A stretch of 64,000 nucleotides of DNA, taken from positions 186,001 through 250,000 of the forward strand of contig NZ_BMSK01000010.1 of the NCBI RefSeq assembly GCF_014649115.1, read 5' to 3'. This DNA comes from Streptomyces eurythermus (lineage in GTDB: Bacteria; Actinomycetota; Actinomycetes; Streptomycetales; Streptomycetaceae). A program made the translations under genes and the position numbers. The notes beneath the pieces were generated by a model that saw nothing but the letters and a program-made list of their open reading frames with translations, was not told the DNA's origin and searched no databases. This document shows positions 15,050 through 23,571 of this stretch, piece after piece; within the stretch, counting starts at the first letter, position 1, and each line of letters opens with the position of its first letter.

Positions 15050-16645
15050 TTACGGCTTGGGCGTGGCGTGCGGGGCGCAGGTCACGTCCTTGCCGTCCAG
15101 CGCGCCCTTGAGCAGGTAGGCGTCGACGCGCTGGTTGACGCACGGGTTGACCAGGCCGGTCACGCCGTGGGAGCCCGCGTTCTTCTCGGTGATCAGACGG
15201 GAGCCCTGGAAGCGCTTGTGCAGTTCGACGGCACCGCCGTACGGGGTGGCGGCGTCCCGGGTGGACTGCACGATCAGCACCTTCGGCAGGCCCTTGTGGG
15301 TCTTGACGTCGACCGGGGTGTGCTGCTTGGCCGGCCAGGTGGCGCACGGCAGGTTCATCCAGGCGTTGGACCAGGTCAGGAAGGGGTGGTCCTGGTGCAG
15401 CCGGGTGTTGTCCCGGTTCCACTTCTGCCAGCTGGTGGGCCACTTGGCGTCGGCGCACTCGACGGCGGTGTAGACGGCGTTGCCGTTCTCGGAGGCGATG
15501 TTGCCCGCGGTGTCCGACAGGTCGGGGGCGGCGGCGTCGACCAGCGCCTGGGTGTCACCGGCGACGTACTTGCTGAAGACCGTGGCGACCGGCACCCACG
15601 AGGAGTCGTAGTACGGCGCGCTCTGGAAGAAGGAGGTCAGCTCGGCCGGGCCGACGACGCCGCCGATGGGGTGCTTCTTGGCGGTGGCGCGCAGCTGGAG
15701 CCACTTGGCCTGGACGGCGGCGCGGGTGGTGCCGAGGTGGAAGGCGGCGTCGTTGGCGGCGACCCAGTCCTGCCAGTCCTTCCAGCGGCCCTCGAAGGCG
15801 ACGTCCTGGTCCAGGTTGGCCTGGTACCAGATCTTCTCGCGGGAGGGGTCGACGACGCTGTCCACGACCATGCGGCGCAGGTGGCCCGGGAAGAGGGTGC
15901 CGTAGACGGCGCCGAGGTAGGTGCCGTAGGAGACGCCGAGGTAGTTGAGCTTCTTCTCGCCCAGCGCGGCGCGGATGACGTCCAGGTCGCGGGCGGTGTT
16001 GGGGGTGGTCATGTGCGGCAGCATCGCGCCGCTGCGCTTCGCGCAGCCCTCGGCGTACGCGCGGGCGAGCTTTCGCTGCGCGGTCTTGTCGGCCTCGCTG
16101 TCGGGCACCGGGTCCAGCTTGGGCGCCTTGACGAACTCCTGCGGGTCGACGCAGGAGATGGGCGTGGAGTGGCCGACGCCGCGCGGGTCGAAGCCGACGA
16201 AGTCGTAGGCCTTGGCGACGTTCGCCCAGATGGCGTTCTTGGTGGTGACCCGGCGCGGGAAGCGCAGACCGGAGCCGCCGGGGCCGCCGGGGTTGTAGAC
16301 GAGCGCGCCCTGGCGCTCCTTCTTGGTGCCGGTGTTGCCGATGCGGTCCACGGCGAGCTTGATCTGCTTGCCGTAGGGGTGGGCGTAGTCGAGCGGCACG
16401 CTGACCCAGCCGCACTGGATGGGCTTCTCCAGCCCCCAGTCGGCCGGGCAGTCCTGCCACTTGACGCCCGCCTTCGCGGCCCGGGCGGCGGCTATCTCCG
16501 CGCCCTTGGCCTCCCGGTCCTGCGCCGGCCGGGACGCGGCCCCGGCGACGGGCGCCGATACGGCGCCGGCGATCAGGGTGGCGGTGACAAGTACTCCGGC
16601 GGAACCGAGCGCCAGCAGGCGGCTCTTCGGTCTGGCTTCCCTCAC
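15050..16645 (-). CDS. Secreted tripeptidyl aminopeptidase-like alpha/beta hydrolase (S33)
   Basis: 531 residues from a GTG at 16645, chosen because GGGGAGGGG lies just upstream; an ATG at 16741 would add residues unlike a signal peptide. A Sec signal covers residues 1-37 (hydrophobic GVLVTATLIAGAV, cleavage after GAA or nearby). The oxyanion segment is YNPGGPGGSG, the nucleophile is Ser239 in GVSYGTY, the acid is Asp in STRDAATPYGG, and His is in NAGSHG. The C-terminal domain matches TAP-like enzymes, which release tri- or dipeptides from protein N-termini outside the cell. A 15-bp inverted repeat lies about 95 bp upstream. Confidence 0.9.
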   Translation of the reverse strand: MREARPKSRLLALGSAGVLVTATLIAGAVSAPVAGAASRPAQDREAKGAEIAAARAAKAGVKWQDCPADWGLEKPIQCGWVSVPLDYAHPYGKQIKLAVDRIGNTGTKKERQGALVYNPGGPGGSGLRFPRRVTTKNAIWANVAKAYDFVGFDPRGVGHSTPISCVDPQEFVKAPKLDPVPDSEADKTAQRKLARAYAEGCAKRSGAMLPHMTTPNTARDLDVIRAALGEKKLNYLGVSYGTYLGAVYGTLFPGHLRRMVVDSVVDPSREKIWYQANLDQDVAFEGRWKDWQDWVAANDAAFHLGTTRAAVQAKWLQLRATAKKHPIGGVVGPAELTSFFQSAPYYDSSWVPVATVFSKYVAGDTQALVDAAAPDLSDTAGNIASENGNAVYTAVECADAKWPTSWQKWNRDNTRLHQDHPFLTWSNAWMNLPCATWPAKQHTPVDVKTHKGLPKVLIVQSTRDAATPYGGAVELHKRFQGSRLITEKNAGSHGVTGLVNPCVNQRVDAYLLKGALDGKDVTCAPHATPKP

Positions 16646-16740
16646 GTGGGCCCCTCCCCCTACCTCGATGCGAGTGGTCAGACGGGGATCCTCTCGGCTG
16701 TGAGGACGCTGAGGACAGGGTTTTCCGGTCATCTTTACCA

Positions 16741-16755
16741 ATCCGATAACCGGAT
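16741..16755. promoter_or_regulatory. Inverted repeat upstream of S33 hydrolase
   Basis: ATCCG (16741-16745) and CGGAT (16751-16755) flank a five-base spacer about 95 bp before the GTG start on the minus strand. The surrounding stretch is AT-richer than average. An operator role is possible but untested. Confidence 0.3.
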
Positions 16756-16828
16756 GATCATGTCCCGTTGAGCGAAGCGTCGGATCAGGGCGCGGGGTTG
16801 TGCCGTCTTTCGTCCGCGGGCGTCGTCG

Positions 16829-16864
16829 TGGCTGGTCGCGCAGTTCCCCGCGCCCCTTCGGGGC
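16829..16864. repeat. Streptomyces dispersed intergenic element with UUCG hairpin
   Basis: The element reads GGCTGGTCGCGCAGTTCCCC followed by GCGCCCC and a hairpin, GCCC cTTCGg GGGC (16852-16864). I recall nearly this wording in many Streptomyces intergenic regions, often just after gene ends. Here it begins five bases past the ureD stop, with the stem nearest ureD, so it may act as the operon's terminator. Only one copy was noticed in this window. Confidence 0.6.
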
Positions 16865-16868
16865 ACGG

Positions 16869-17629
16869 TCAGTCGAGGCCGGTCAGTACGTCGTCCAGGG
16901 TCCGGCGCAGGCTCAGTGCGTCCGGGGCGACCGCGCTGACGAGCGCCGCGGGGCCGGCGAGGGGCACCAGCGCGGCGTACTCGCCGAGCATCCGGGCGGC
17001 CGGCGGATCGGTCGCGAACTCCGGTCGTACGACGACCATCTGGCCCACCGCCCGATGACCGGCGAGCACCGCCGGACCGTCCCAGCCGCCCGGCGCGCCG
17101 GGTCCGCAGGACAGCTCCTGGTCCAGCACGGTCCGGCCCGCCACCCGTACGGTCAGCCGGCTGGTGAGCCGCCCGGGCTGCTCCCCGGTCCGCCCCAGCA
17201 CCTGCTCCTCGCGCAGCACGAGCCGGGCGCCGGCGCCGAGTTCGGCCCGGGTGGTGACGTACAGGTCGCTGCCGTCGGCGGAGATCAACTGCTCGGGCAG
17301 CCAGCGCAGTTCGGCGCCGTCGGCCACGTCGAGCCGCACGTCGTACCGGGCCTCGCCCTTGGCCTGGCCCGGCAGGGCGAGGGTGGCGGCGGCCGATCCG
17401 ACGTGCAGCCGGGCGCCCTCCTCCACCCGGGCGTCCAGGGTGAAGCGGTCGCCGCCGAGCGGTCCGCTCATCGCGCCGACGAGCACCACCTTCGCCCAGG
17501 TCCCGGCGGACCGGGTGCGGCGCGGCGCCAGCGGCCCCTCACCGTCCAGGACGGGCAGGGCCGTACCGCCGCGCCCGTCGGCGCGGGCGACGATCCGGGC
17601 CCTCGCCCGGACCCGGACCCCGGTGACGG

Positions 17630-17633
<4 letters not shown>
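16869..17633 (-). CDS. ureD: Urease accessory protein UreD
   Basis: 254 residues from the ATG at 17633, which overlaps the ureG stop (ATGA); the longer open frame to 17666 would begin inside ureG. Family features include the beta-rich core with LPEQLISADGSDLY and LREEQVLGRTGE. UreD/UreH binds apo-urease and helps load nickel together with UreF and UreG. It is the last gene of the ureABCFGD operon and ends next to a hairpin element. Confidence 0.9.
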
Positions 17634-18307
<674 letters not shown>

Positions 18308-18411
18308 GGACGGCTCCTTGTGCGAGAGGCCTTGTACCGGTGGGGGGATGAGAGGTACCGGCCGAGGGGAGGCGGAAGTCGCTGTTCAGCCGGGTGGGCC
18401 GGGAGGCGGGG

Positions 18412-19086
18412 TCATGACGCGAACAGCCGGACCGGCCAGGCCGCGTGGGCCTGCGCCATGACCTCCAGCAGCGGGGCCGACACCGCCGGGAGCGCGTCGA
18501 CGCCCTCGGCGGCCACCGACCGCGCCGCCTCCACCGCGGCGTCCGCGACCCGGTCCAGCTCGGGCGCCAGCCGGGCCAGTACGCGCGTCGCGTCGAACGG
18601 GTCGAGGCTGAGCAGCCGCACGGTGGCGGTCGCCGGGCCGCTCACGCTCTCGTAGACCGCGCAGTGGGCGGCGTCCTGGGGCGTGAGCCCGGCCGCCCGG
18701 GCGGCGAGGCCGAGCACGACCGGCTGGTGGGCACCCTTGGGGAACTCCCGGGCGAGCGCGTCCAGTTCGGCGCACGGCCAGGTCGTCCGCGCGGCCCGCA
18801 GCAGTTGCCGGCCCAGGCGCCGGGCGGCGGCCCGCAGCGCCGGGGACGGGGTGCGGGCGTCGGCCGCCGCGTCCAGCTCGCGCGGGTCGGCACCGAGGAC
18901 GGCCGCCGCCGCCAGCGCGCCCGCGACCAGCCCGGCGGTGTGCAGGCGGCCCCGGCAGAACTCCTCCAGGCTCGCGGGGTCGGTGATGCGTCCGGCCTTG
19001 ACGGCGGCCTCGGCCCCGCCGGAGTGCGCGTGCCCTCCGGCGGGGAAGCGGCCGTCGGCCAGGACGAGCAGTGCTGCCCGTGTCAT
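18412..19086 (-). CDS. ureF: Urease accessory protein UreF
   Basis: 224 residues, all-helical. The N-terminal LADGRFPAGGHAHSGGAEAAV is the family hallmark, and the later AHCAVYESVSGPATATVRLL segment also fits. UreF joins UreD on apo-urease and acts as a checkpoint for GTP hydrolysis by UreG. It starts 14 bp after ureC in the same operon. There is no separate ureE in this cluster. Confidence 0.92.
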   Translation of the reverse strand: MTRAALLVLADGRFPAGGHAHSGGAEAAVKAGRITDPASLEEFCRGRLHTAGLVAGALAAAAVLGADPRELDAAADARTPSPALRAAARRLGRQLLRAARTTWPCAELDALAREFPKGAHQPVVLGLAARAAGLTPQDAAHCAVYESVSGPATATVRLLSLDPFDATRVLARLAPELDRVADAAVEAARSVAAEGVDALPAVSAPLLEVMAQAHAAWPVRLFAS

Positions 19087-19100
19087 GGGTAGAACGCCTG

Positions 19101-20822
19101 TCAGAAGAGGAAGTAGCGCTGGGCCATGGGCAGTTCGGCGGCCGGGGTGGCCTCGACCAGCTCGCCGTCGATGTGCACGGCGAAGCTGTCGGGGTCGATC
19201 CGGACGTCCGGCAGGGCGTCGTTCTCGCGCATGTCGGCCTTGGTGACCGCGCGCGTGGACTCGATCGCCACGAACCGTTTGCCGAGCCCGAGCCGCTCCG
19301 GCAGCCCGTCCTCAAGGGCCAGGCCGGACACGAAGTTGACCGAGTTGGCGGCGGGGGCCCGGCCGATCGCGCCGTACATCGGGCGGGGCAGGATCGGCTG
19401 CGGGGTGGGGATGGAGGCGTTGGCGTCGCCCATCTGCGCGTAGGCGATCTGCCCGCCCTTGATCACCAGCAGCGGCTTGACCCCGAAGAACGCGGGCTCC
19501 CACAGCACCAGGTCGGCGAGCTTGCCGCTCTCCACGGAGCCGGTCTCGGCGGCCAGGCCCTGGGCGAGCGCGGGGTTGATGGTGTACTTGGCGACATAGC
19601 GCCGTACCCGGTGGTTGTCGGCGCGGCCGTCGCCGGGCAGCGCGCCCCGCCGGCGCTTCATGACGTGCGCGGTCTGCCAGGTGCGCAGGACGACCTCGCC
19701 GACGCGGCCCATGGCCTGGGAGTCGGAGGAGATGATCGAGATCGCGCCGAGGTCGTGGAGGATGTCCTCCGCGCCGATGGTGGACGGCCGGATCCGGGAC
19801 TCGGCGAACGCCAGGTCCTCGGGGACGGCCGGGTTGAGGTGGTGGCACACCATCAGCATGTCGAGGTGTTCCTCGGTGGTGTTGACGGTGAAGGGCCGGG
19901 TCGGGTTGGTGGAGCTGGGCAGGACGTTGGCCTGCGAGACCACGGTCATGATGTCGGGCGCGTGGCCGCCGCCGGCACCCTCGGTGTGGTACGAGTGGAT
20001 GCCCCGGCCCGCGATCGCTGCGAGGGTGTCGCCGACGAACCCCGCCTCGTTCAGGGTGTCGGTGTGGATGGCGACCTGGATGCCGGTCCGGTCGGCGACG
20101 GTGAGCGCGGCGTCGATGACGGCGGGCGTGGAGCCCCAGTCCTCGTGCAGCTTCAGTCCGACGGCGCCGCCGCGGATCTGGGAGAGCATCGCCTCGTGGC
20201 TGACGGTGTTGCCCTTGCCGAGGAAGCCGACGTTGACCGGGTAGGCCTCCATCGCCTCCAGCATCCGGGCCAGGTGCCAGGGGCCGGGGGTGACGGTGGT
20301 GGCCTTGGAGCCCTCGGCGGGGCCGGTGCCGCCGCCGACCAGGGTGGTGATGCCGGAGGCCAGTGCCTCGTCGGCGACCTGGGGGCAGATGAAGTGGACA
20401 TGGGCGTCGATGGCGCCGGCGGTCAAGATCCGGCCGTTGCCCGCGATGATCTCGGTCTCCGGGCCGATGACCAGGTCGGGGTGGACGCCGTCCATGGTGT
20501 CGGGGTTGCCGGCCTTGCCGAGGGCGGTGATCCGGCCGTCGCGGATGCCGACGTCGGCCTTGACGATGCCCCAGTGGTCCACGACGACGGCACCGGTGAT
20601 CACGGTGTCGGGGGCGCCCTCGGCGCGGGTGGCGCGGGACTGGCCCATGGACTCGCGGATGACCTTGCCGCCGCCGAAGACCGCCTCGTCGCCGGAGGCG
20701 CCGGGGCCGCCGGAGCGGTCCTCCTCGATCTCGATCAGCAGATCGGTGTCGGCGAGCCGGATGCGGTCGCCGGTGGTGGGGCCGAACAGGTCGGCGTAGG
20801 CGCCGCGGGAGATCTCAGGCAT
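19101..20822 (-). CDS. ureC: Urease alpha (catalytic) subunit
   Basis: 573 residues. The ATG at 20822 is chosen because GGAGG lies eight bases upstream; the GTG nine bases earlier overlaps that site. Nickel ligands occur in GAIDAHVHFICP, in GLKLHEDWG (the carbamylated Lys) and in HTEGAGGGHAPD; the flap His is in VCHHLNPAVPEDLAFAESR. It hydrolyses urea to ammonia and carbamate with UreA and UreB. The start overlaps the end of ureB by eight bases, implying translational coupling. Confidence 0.97.
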   Translation of the reverse strand: MPEISRGAYADLFGPTTGDRIRLADTDLLIEIEEDRSGGPGASGDEAVFGGGKVIRESMGQSRATRAEGAPDTVITGAVVVDHWGIVKADVGIRDGRITALGKAGNPDTMDGVHPDLVIGPETEIIAGNGRILTAGAIDAHVHFICPQVADEALASGITTLVGGGTGPAEGSKATTVTPGPWHLARMLEAMEAYPVNVGFLGKGNTVSHEAMLSQIRGGAVGLKLHEDWGSTPAVIDAALTVADRTGIQVAIHTDTLNEAGFVGDTLAAIAGRGIHSYHTEGAGGGHAPDIMTVVSQANVLPSSTNPTRPFTVNTTEEHLDMLMVCHHLNPAVPEDLAFAESRIRPSTIGAEDILHDLGAISIISSDSQAMGRVGEVVLRTWQTAHVMKRRRGALPGDGRADNHRVRRYVAKYTINPALAQGLAAETGSVESGKLADLVLWEPAFFGVKPLLVIKGGQIAYAQMGDANASIPTPQPILPRPMYGAIGRAPAANSVNFVSGLALEDGLPERLGLGKRFVAIESTRAVTKADMRENDALPDVRIDPDSFAVHIDGELVEATPAAELPMAQRYFLF

Positions 20823-21126
20823 CGAGGGCACCTCCGGTCTCGCCGCGCAGTCCGGGCACGATCCGGGCGCCGGACAGCGGCACCAGCCCGACCTCGACGG
20901 GGATGCCGGGTTCGAAGCGGACGGCGGTGCCGGCGGCGACGTTCAGGCGCCGGCCGCGGGCGGCGGCGCGGTCGAACTCCAGGCCGGGGTTGGCCTCGGC
21001 GAAGTGGTAGTGGGAGCCGACCTGGACGGGCCGGTCGGCGGCGTTGAGCACCGTCAGACGAGTGACCTCGCGGCCGTCGTTGAAGCTGACGGGCTCGTCC
21101 GCGAACAGGATCTCTCCGGGAATCAT
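20815..21126 (-). CDS. ureB: Urease beta subunit
   Basis: 103 residues from the ATG at 21126 (MIPGEILFADEPVSFNDGRE), the usual N-terminus; the open frame to 21207 would overlap ureA. Characteristic segments are VGSHYHFAEANPGLEFDR and the C-terminal GARIVPGLRG. It is a structural subunit of urease. It starts 10 bp after ureA and overlaps ureC, consistent with one operon. Confidence 0.95.
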   Translation of the reverse strand: MIPGEILFADEPVSFNDGREVTRLTVLNAADRPVQVGSHYHFAEANPGLEFDRAAARGRRLNVAAGTAVRFEPGIPVEVGLVPLSGARIVPGLRGETGGALDA

Positions 21127-21136
21127 CGCGGCGCCC

Positions 21137-21439
21137 TCAGATGATCGGCTCGTGGACGGTGACGAGCTTGGTGCCGTCCGGGAAGGTGGCCTCCACCTGC
21201 ACGTCATGGATCATCTCGGCGACGCCGTCCATGACATCGTCCCTGGTCAGGACCTTGCGACCGGAGGACATCAGCTCGGCGACGGTGCGGCCGTCGCGCG
21301 CGCCCTCCAGGACGTGCGACGTGATGAGGGCGACCGCTTCAGGGTGATTGAGCTTCAGTCCACGGGCCTTGCGCTTCTCGGCGACGTCGGCCGCCACATG
21401 GATCAGCAGCCTCTCCTGCTCGTGCGGGGTCAGTTGCAC
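21137..21439 (-). CDS. ureA: Urease gamma subunit
   Basis: 100 residues from a GTG at 21439, with GAGG six bases upstream. The sequence starts (V)QLTPHEQERLLIHVAADVA and ends with ATFPDGTKLVTVHEPI, both typical of UreA. A longer frame to 21517 has no ribosome-binding site and an unlike N-terminus. It is the first gene of ureABCFGD; the promoter should lie in the roughly 230 bp upstream, which is AT-richer than average. Confidence 0.95.
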   Translation of the reverse strand: MQLTPHEQERLLIHVAADVAEKRKARGLKLNHPEAVALITSHVLEGARDGRTVAELMSSGRKVLTRDDVMDGVAEMIHDVQVEATFPDGTKLVTVHEPII

Positions 21440-21674
21440 GTCCCACCTCACTGTCCTTGCTCCGGACCGTGCGGGGTCCGGTTGCCGCAGCCATCGCGAC
21501 GGGGATAGGTGTAACACACAGACAAATTCCCCGGATCGCTCTCAATCCCGGGCAGAAATACCCCTGATGGCGTGGATGGGCAGGCTAGAGGGCCGGAGTT
21601 TCAACGACGTTAACCAGACCTTGGCCGGCCCATGACCGTGCTATGGGCTCCCGCAGAGACGGCGGCGGACGGGC

Positions 21675-21953
21675 TCAGGGAGCGTCCGGCCGGCGATGCT
21701 CGGCCGCCAGCCCGAAGCGCCGCCGCTCGCGCGGCACCGCACCGGCGTCATGGACCCCGGAGACCGAGCTGATGATCCGCTCCTCGCCCGGTTCGTCCAG
21801 CGCGTCCAGCCGCTCCAGGTCGGCGGCCGAGACCAGCGCGACCAGCGGCTTGCCGTGCCGGGTCACGACGACGCGCTCACCGCCGTACACCACCCGGTTG
21901 ATCAGGTCGGCGAGCTCAGCCCTGGCTTGCGTCACCGGAATCTCGTAGGCCAT
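21675..21953 (-). CDS. Phd/YefM-family antitoxin, apparently without toxin partner
   Basis: 92 residues. The N-terminal half MAYEIPVTQARAELADLINR and RVVVTRHGKPLVALVSAADLERL match Phd/YefM antitoxins, which bind DNA through this region. The C-terminal half is charged and would normally wrap a toxin, but no RelE/YoeB/Doc gene follows in the 230 bp to the urease operon. TAGAAT lies six bases before the ATG, and two TGTACA hexamers, the core recognised by E. coli YefM, are just upstream, suggesting it still regulates itself and perhaps the divergent clpP-like gene. Confidence 0.85.
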   Translation of the reverse strand: MAYEIPVTQARAELADLINRVVYGGERVVVTRHGKPLVALVSAADLERLDALDEPGEERIISSVSGVHDAGAVPRERRRFGLAAEHRRPDAP

Positions 21954-21959
21954 GCCCCC

Positions 21960-21995
21960 ATTCTAACGTCACGTACGTCCTGTACATTCTGTACA
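21960..21995. promoter_or_regulatory. YefM-like TGTACA operator and -10 of antitoxin gene
   Basis: TAGAAT (minus strand, 21960-21965) is six bases from the antitoxin ATG. Upstream are two exact TGTACA palindromes (21981-21986 and 21990-21995), and GTAC recurs at 21973, 21982 and 21991, exactly nine bases apart. TGTACA is the known core of the E. coli yefM-yoeB operator. Binding by the antitoxin is inferred. Confidence 0.65.
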
Positions 21996-22038
21996 GAAGT
22001 CGAGCCCATCGGGGCCTCGTCAGAGGAGGCGTATGTCC

Positions 22039-22674
22039 ATGCACCGACCGTCCGCCCGGCACGTCCTGCCCGAGTTCACCGAGCGCGTCTCGGGCACCGT
22101 GCGCACCCTTGACCCGTACGCCCGGCTCTTCCAGGACCGGATCGTCTTCCTCGGCGCACCGGTCGACAATGCGACGGCAAGCGATGTGACGGCCCAGCTG
22201 ATGTATCTGGAGCACCAGGCGCCGGACCGGGACATCACGCTGTACATCAACTCGCCCGGCGGTTCCTTCGACGCCATGGCGGCGGTGTACGACACGATGC
22301 GCTACGTCGGCTGCGACGTGGCGACCTACTGCCTGGGGCAGGCCGCCGCGTCCGCCGCGGTGCTGCTCGCCGCCGGCGCTCCGGGCAAGCGGTTCATGCT
22401 GCCCGGCGCCCGGGTCGTGCTCGAACAGCCGGCCCTGCCCGAGCCGGTGCGCGGCCGGCCCAGCGACCTGTTCCTCCAGGCCGAGGAGCTGACCCGGATC
22501 CGCGCCAGCCTGGAGGAGATGCTCGTCCGGCACACGGGGCGCACGGCCGCGCAGGTCCACGAGGACCTGGAGCGTGACCTGATCCTGGACGCCCCCGGGG
22601 CGCTGGCGTACGGTCTGGTCGACGGCGTCGTGCCCAGCCGCCGGGACACGCCCGGCGCACCGGACGCGAGGTGA
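22039..22674 (+). CDS. ClpP-like protein with altered catalytic residues
   Basis: 211 residues, S14 (ClpP) fold throughout: YINSPGGSFDAM, the handle helix region and AYGLVDGVV. The catalytic triad is not intact. Where ClpP has GQAASMGA, this protein has GQAAASAA, putting Ala104 at the Ser position and a Ser one residue later. Where ClpP has HQP, it has LEQP, Glu129 for His. Asp180 (ERDLI) is kept. The ATG at 22039 is preferred over 22033 because GGAGG is nine rather than three bases away. It could be a non-catalytic subunit of a mixed ClpP ring, or may have diverged further. A small gene follows seven bases later. Confidence 0.85.
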   Translation: MHRPSARHVLPEFTERVSGTVRTLDPYARLFQDRIVFLGAPVDNATASDVTAQLMYLEHQAPDRDITLYINSPGGSFDAMAAVYDTMRYVGCDVATYCLGQAAASAAVLLAAGAPGKRFMLPGARVVLEQPALPEPVRGRPSDLFLQAEELTRIRASLEEMLVRHTGRTAAQVHEDLERDLILDAPGALAYGLVDGVVPSRRDTPGAPDAR

Positions 22675-22681
22675 GCCGCCC

Positions 22682-22987
22682 ATGCTGCCGGACCTGCCAC
22701 CGCTGCCCGCCCTGACCCGGGCCGAGGGCGAGTTGATCGATCGTTATCTGGAGGCCGTCGACCTGCTGGGCCGGGTCAATCCGGCCCGGCACGGACCCAC
22801 CTACGGCGGGCTGCGCGCCGCCCAGGCCCTGGTGCGCAAGGCGGCAGAGCTGCGGGACGCGCTCGCGCTGATGCACCAGCGGGGCGAGACGGAGCTGCAC
22901 GGGGACACGCTGGCACGGGCGCTGCGGGTGCTGGACGGCGAGCGCCGGGCCGCTCGCGTCGCGCTCCCGCCGGACGACGTCGGCTGA
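22682..22987 (+). CDS. Hypothetical protein co-transcribed with ClpP-like gene
   Basis: 101 residues, starting seven bases after the clpP-like stop. It is predicted to be mostly helical and charged (LTRAEGELIDRYLEAVDLLG, then LRAAQALVRKAAELRDALAL), with no signal peptide or membrane helix. No family is recognised. The tight spacing implies a shared transcript and possibly a shared task, for example an adaptor or substrate, but that is speculation. The reading frame has the strong GC third-position bias expected of a real gene. Confidence 0.65.
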   Translation: MLPDLPPLPALTRAEGELIDRYLEAVDLLGRVNPARHGPTYGGLRAAQALVRKAAELRDALALMHQRGETELHGDTLARALRVLDGERRAARVALPPDDVG

Positions 22988-23374
22988 GGCGGACACCGGA
23001 CCGGTCCGGCGGCACCGATACGTCGACACGCGTCGTTCGGACCGGAGTTCAAACGGCCCGAACGACGTACCGCCGACCGGTGTACATCCCGATCGTTTTC
23101 CGGGCCTCCCGGGTTGCGCGACGCGCGGGTCCATGGATCGCCGGCGAGGACATCGCCCCAGGTCCGGGGCTACGACGGTGATCTGACGGTGCCTCGAACA
23201 GAGCACTGTCCACCCGAACGGGTGAGTGGTGAGGAACACCACAAATCCCCGATTCCGTTGGGATTTTCAGACAGTTGTGAGCCAAGATCCCTGTCTGACG
23301 ACAAGCCCCCGCCACCGCGGCGGGGCGGTCCGGGCGGACGCCGAGTCCTGCCGCCGCCCGGATGACCGGTCGAC
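22988..23374 (+). other. Long leader/intergenic region upstream of riboswitch
   Basis: No gene is seen. A perfect 14-bp GC palindrome, CCGGACCGGTCCGG (22996-23009), starts nine bases past the preceding stop and may end that transcript. The middle (about 23230-23300) is AT-richer and is the likeliest place for the promoter of the riboswitch transcript, but no convincing -35/-10 pair could be fixed. Confidence 0.5.
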
Positions 23375-23556
23375 GGAAGTGGATCGGCAGGAGTGGAGGA
23401 CCCAAGCAAGGCGGGTTCGCCGGAACGGATGTCCAGCCGTCCGACACAGGTCGGGCGGGGGCGGAGGTTCCGGGCGGCCCTTGGGGTGAAGCCGCGGCAA
23501 CGCGGCCGGGCTACTTCGCCAGCCCGAATCCGACAGGTCATCCTTCACAGGCGGCT
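23375..23556 (+). promoter_or_regulatory. Cyclic di-AMP riboswitch (ydaO/yuaA type)
   Basis: Conserved ydaO-motif blocks occur in order: GGAGGACCCAA (23395-23405), TTGGGGTGAAGCCGC (23481-23495) and CCCGAATCCGACAG followed by an AGGCGG block (23523-23554), with stem-forming sequences between. It lies in the 5' leader of an NlpC/P60 wall hydrolase gene, a known setting for this riboswitch in Streptomyces, where c-di-AMP lowers expression. The exact ends are estimated; the terminator or attenuator part was not resolved. Confidence 0.85.
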
Positions 23557-23571
23557 GACGAAGGGTTGCGC

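Noticed and set aside
15014..16771. 585-residue plus-strand frame opposite the S33 peptidase
   Set aside because: Antisense to a protein with signal peptide, catalytic triad and ribosome-binding site.
22988..23374. Small open frames between the 101-residue gene and the riboswitch
   Set aside because: Short, no ribosome-binding site, weak coding bias; the region is better read as leader and promoter DNA.
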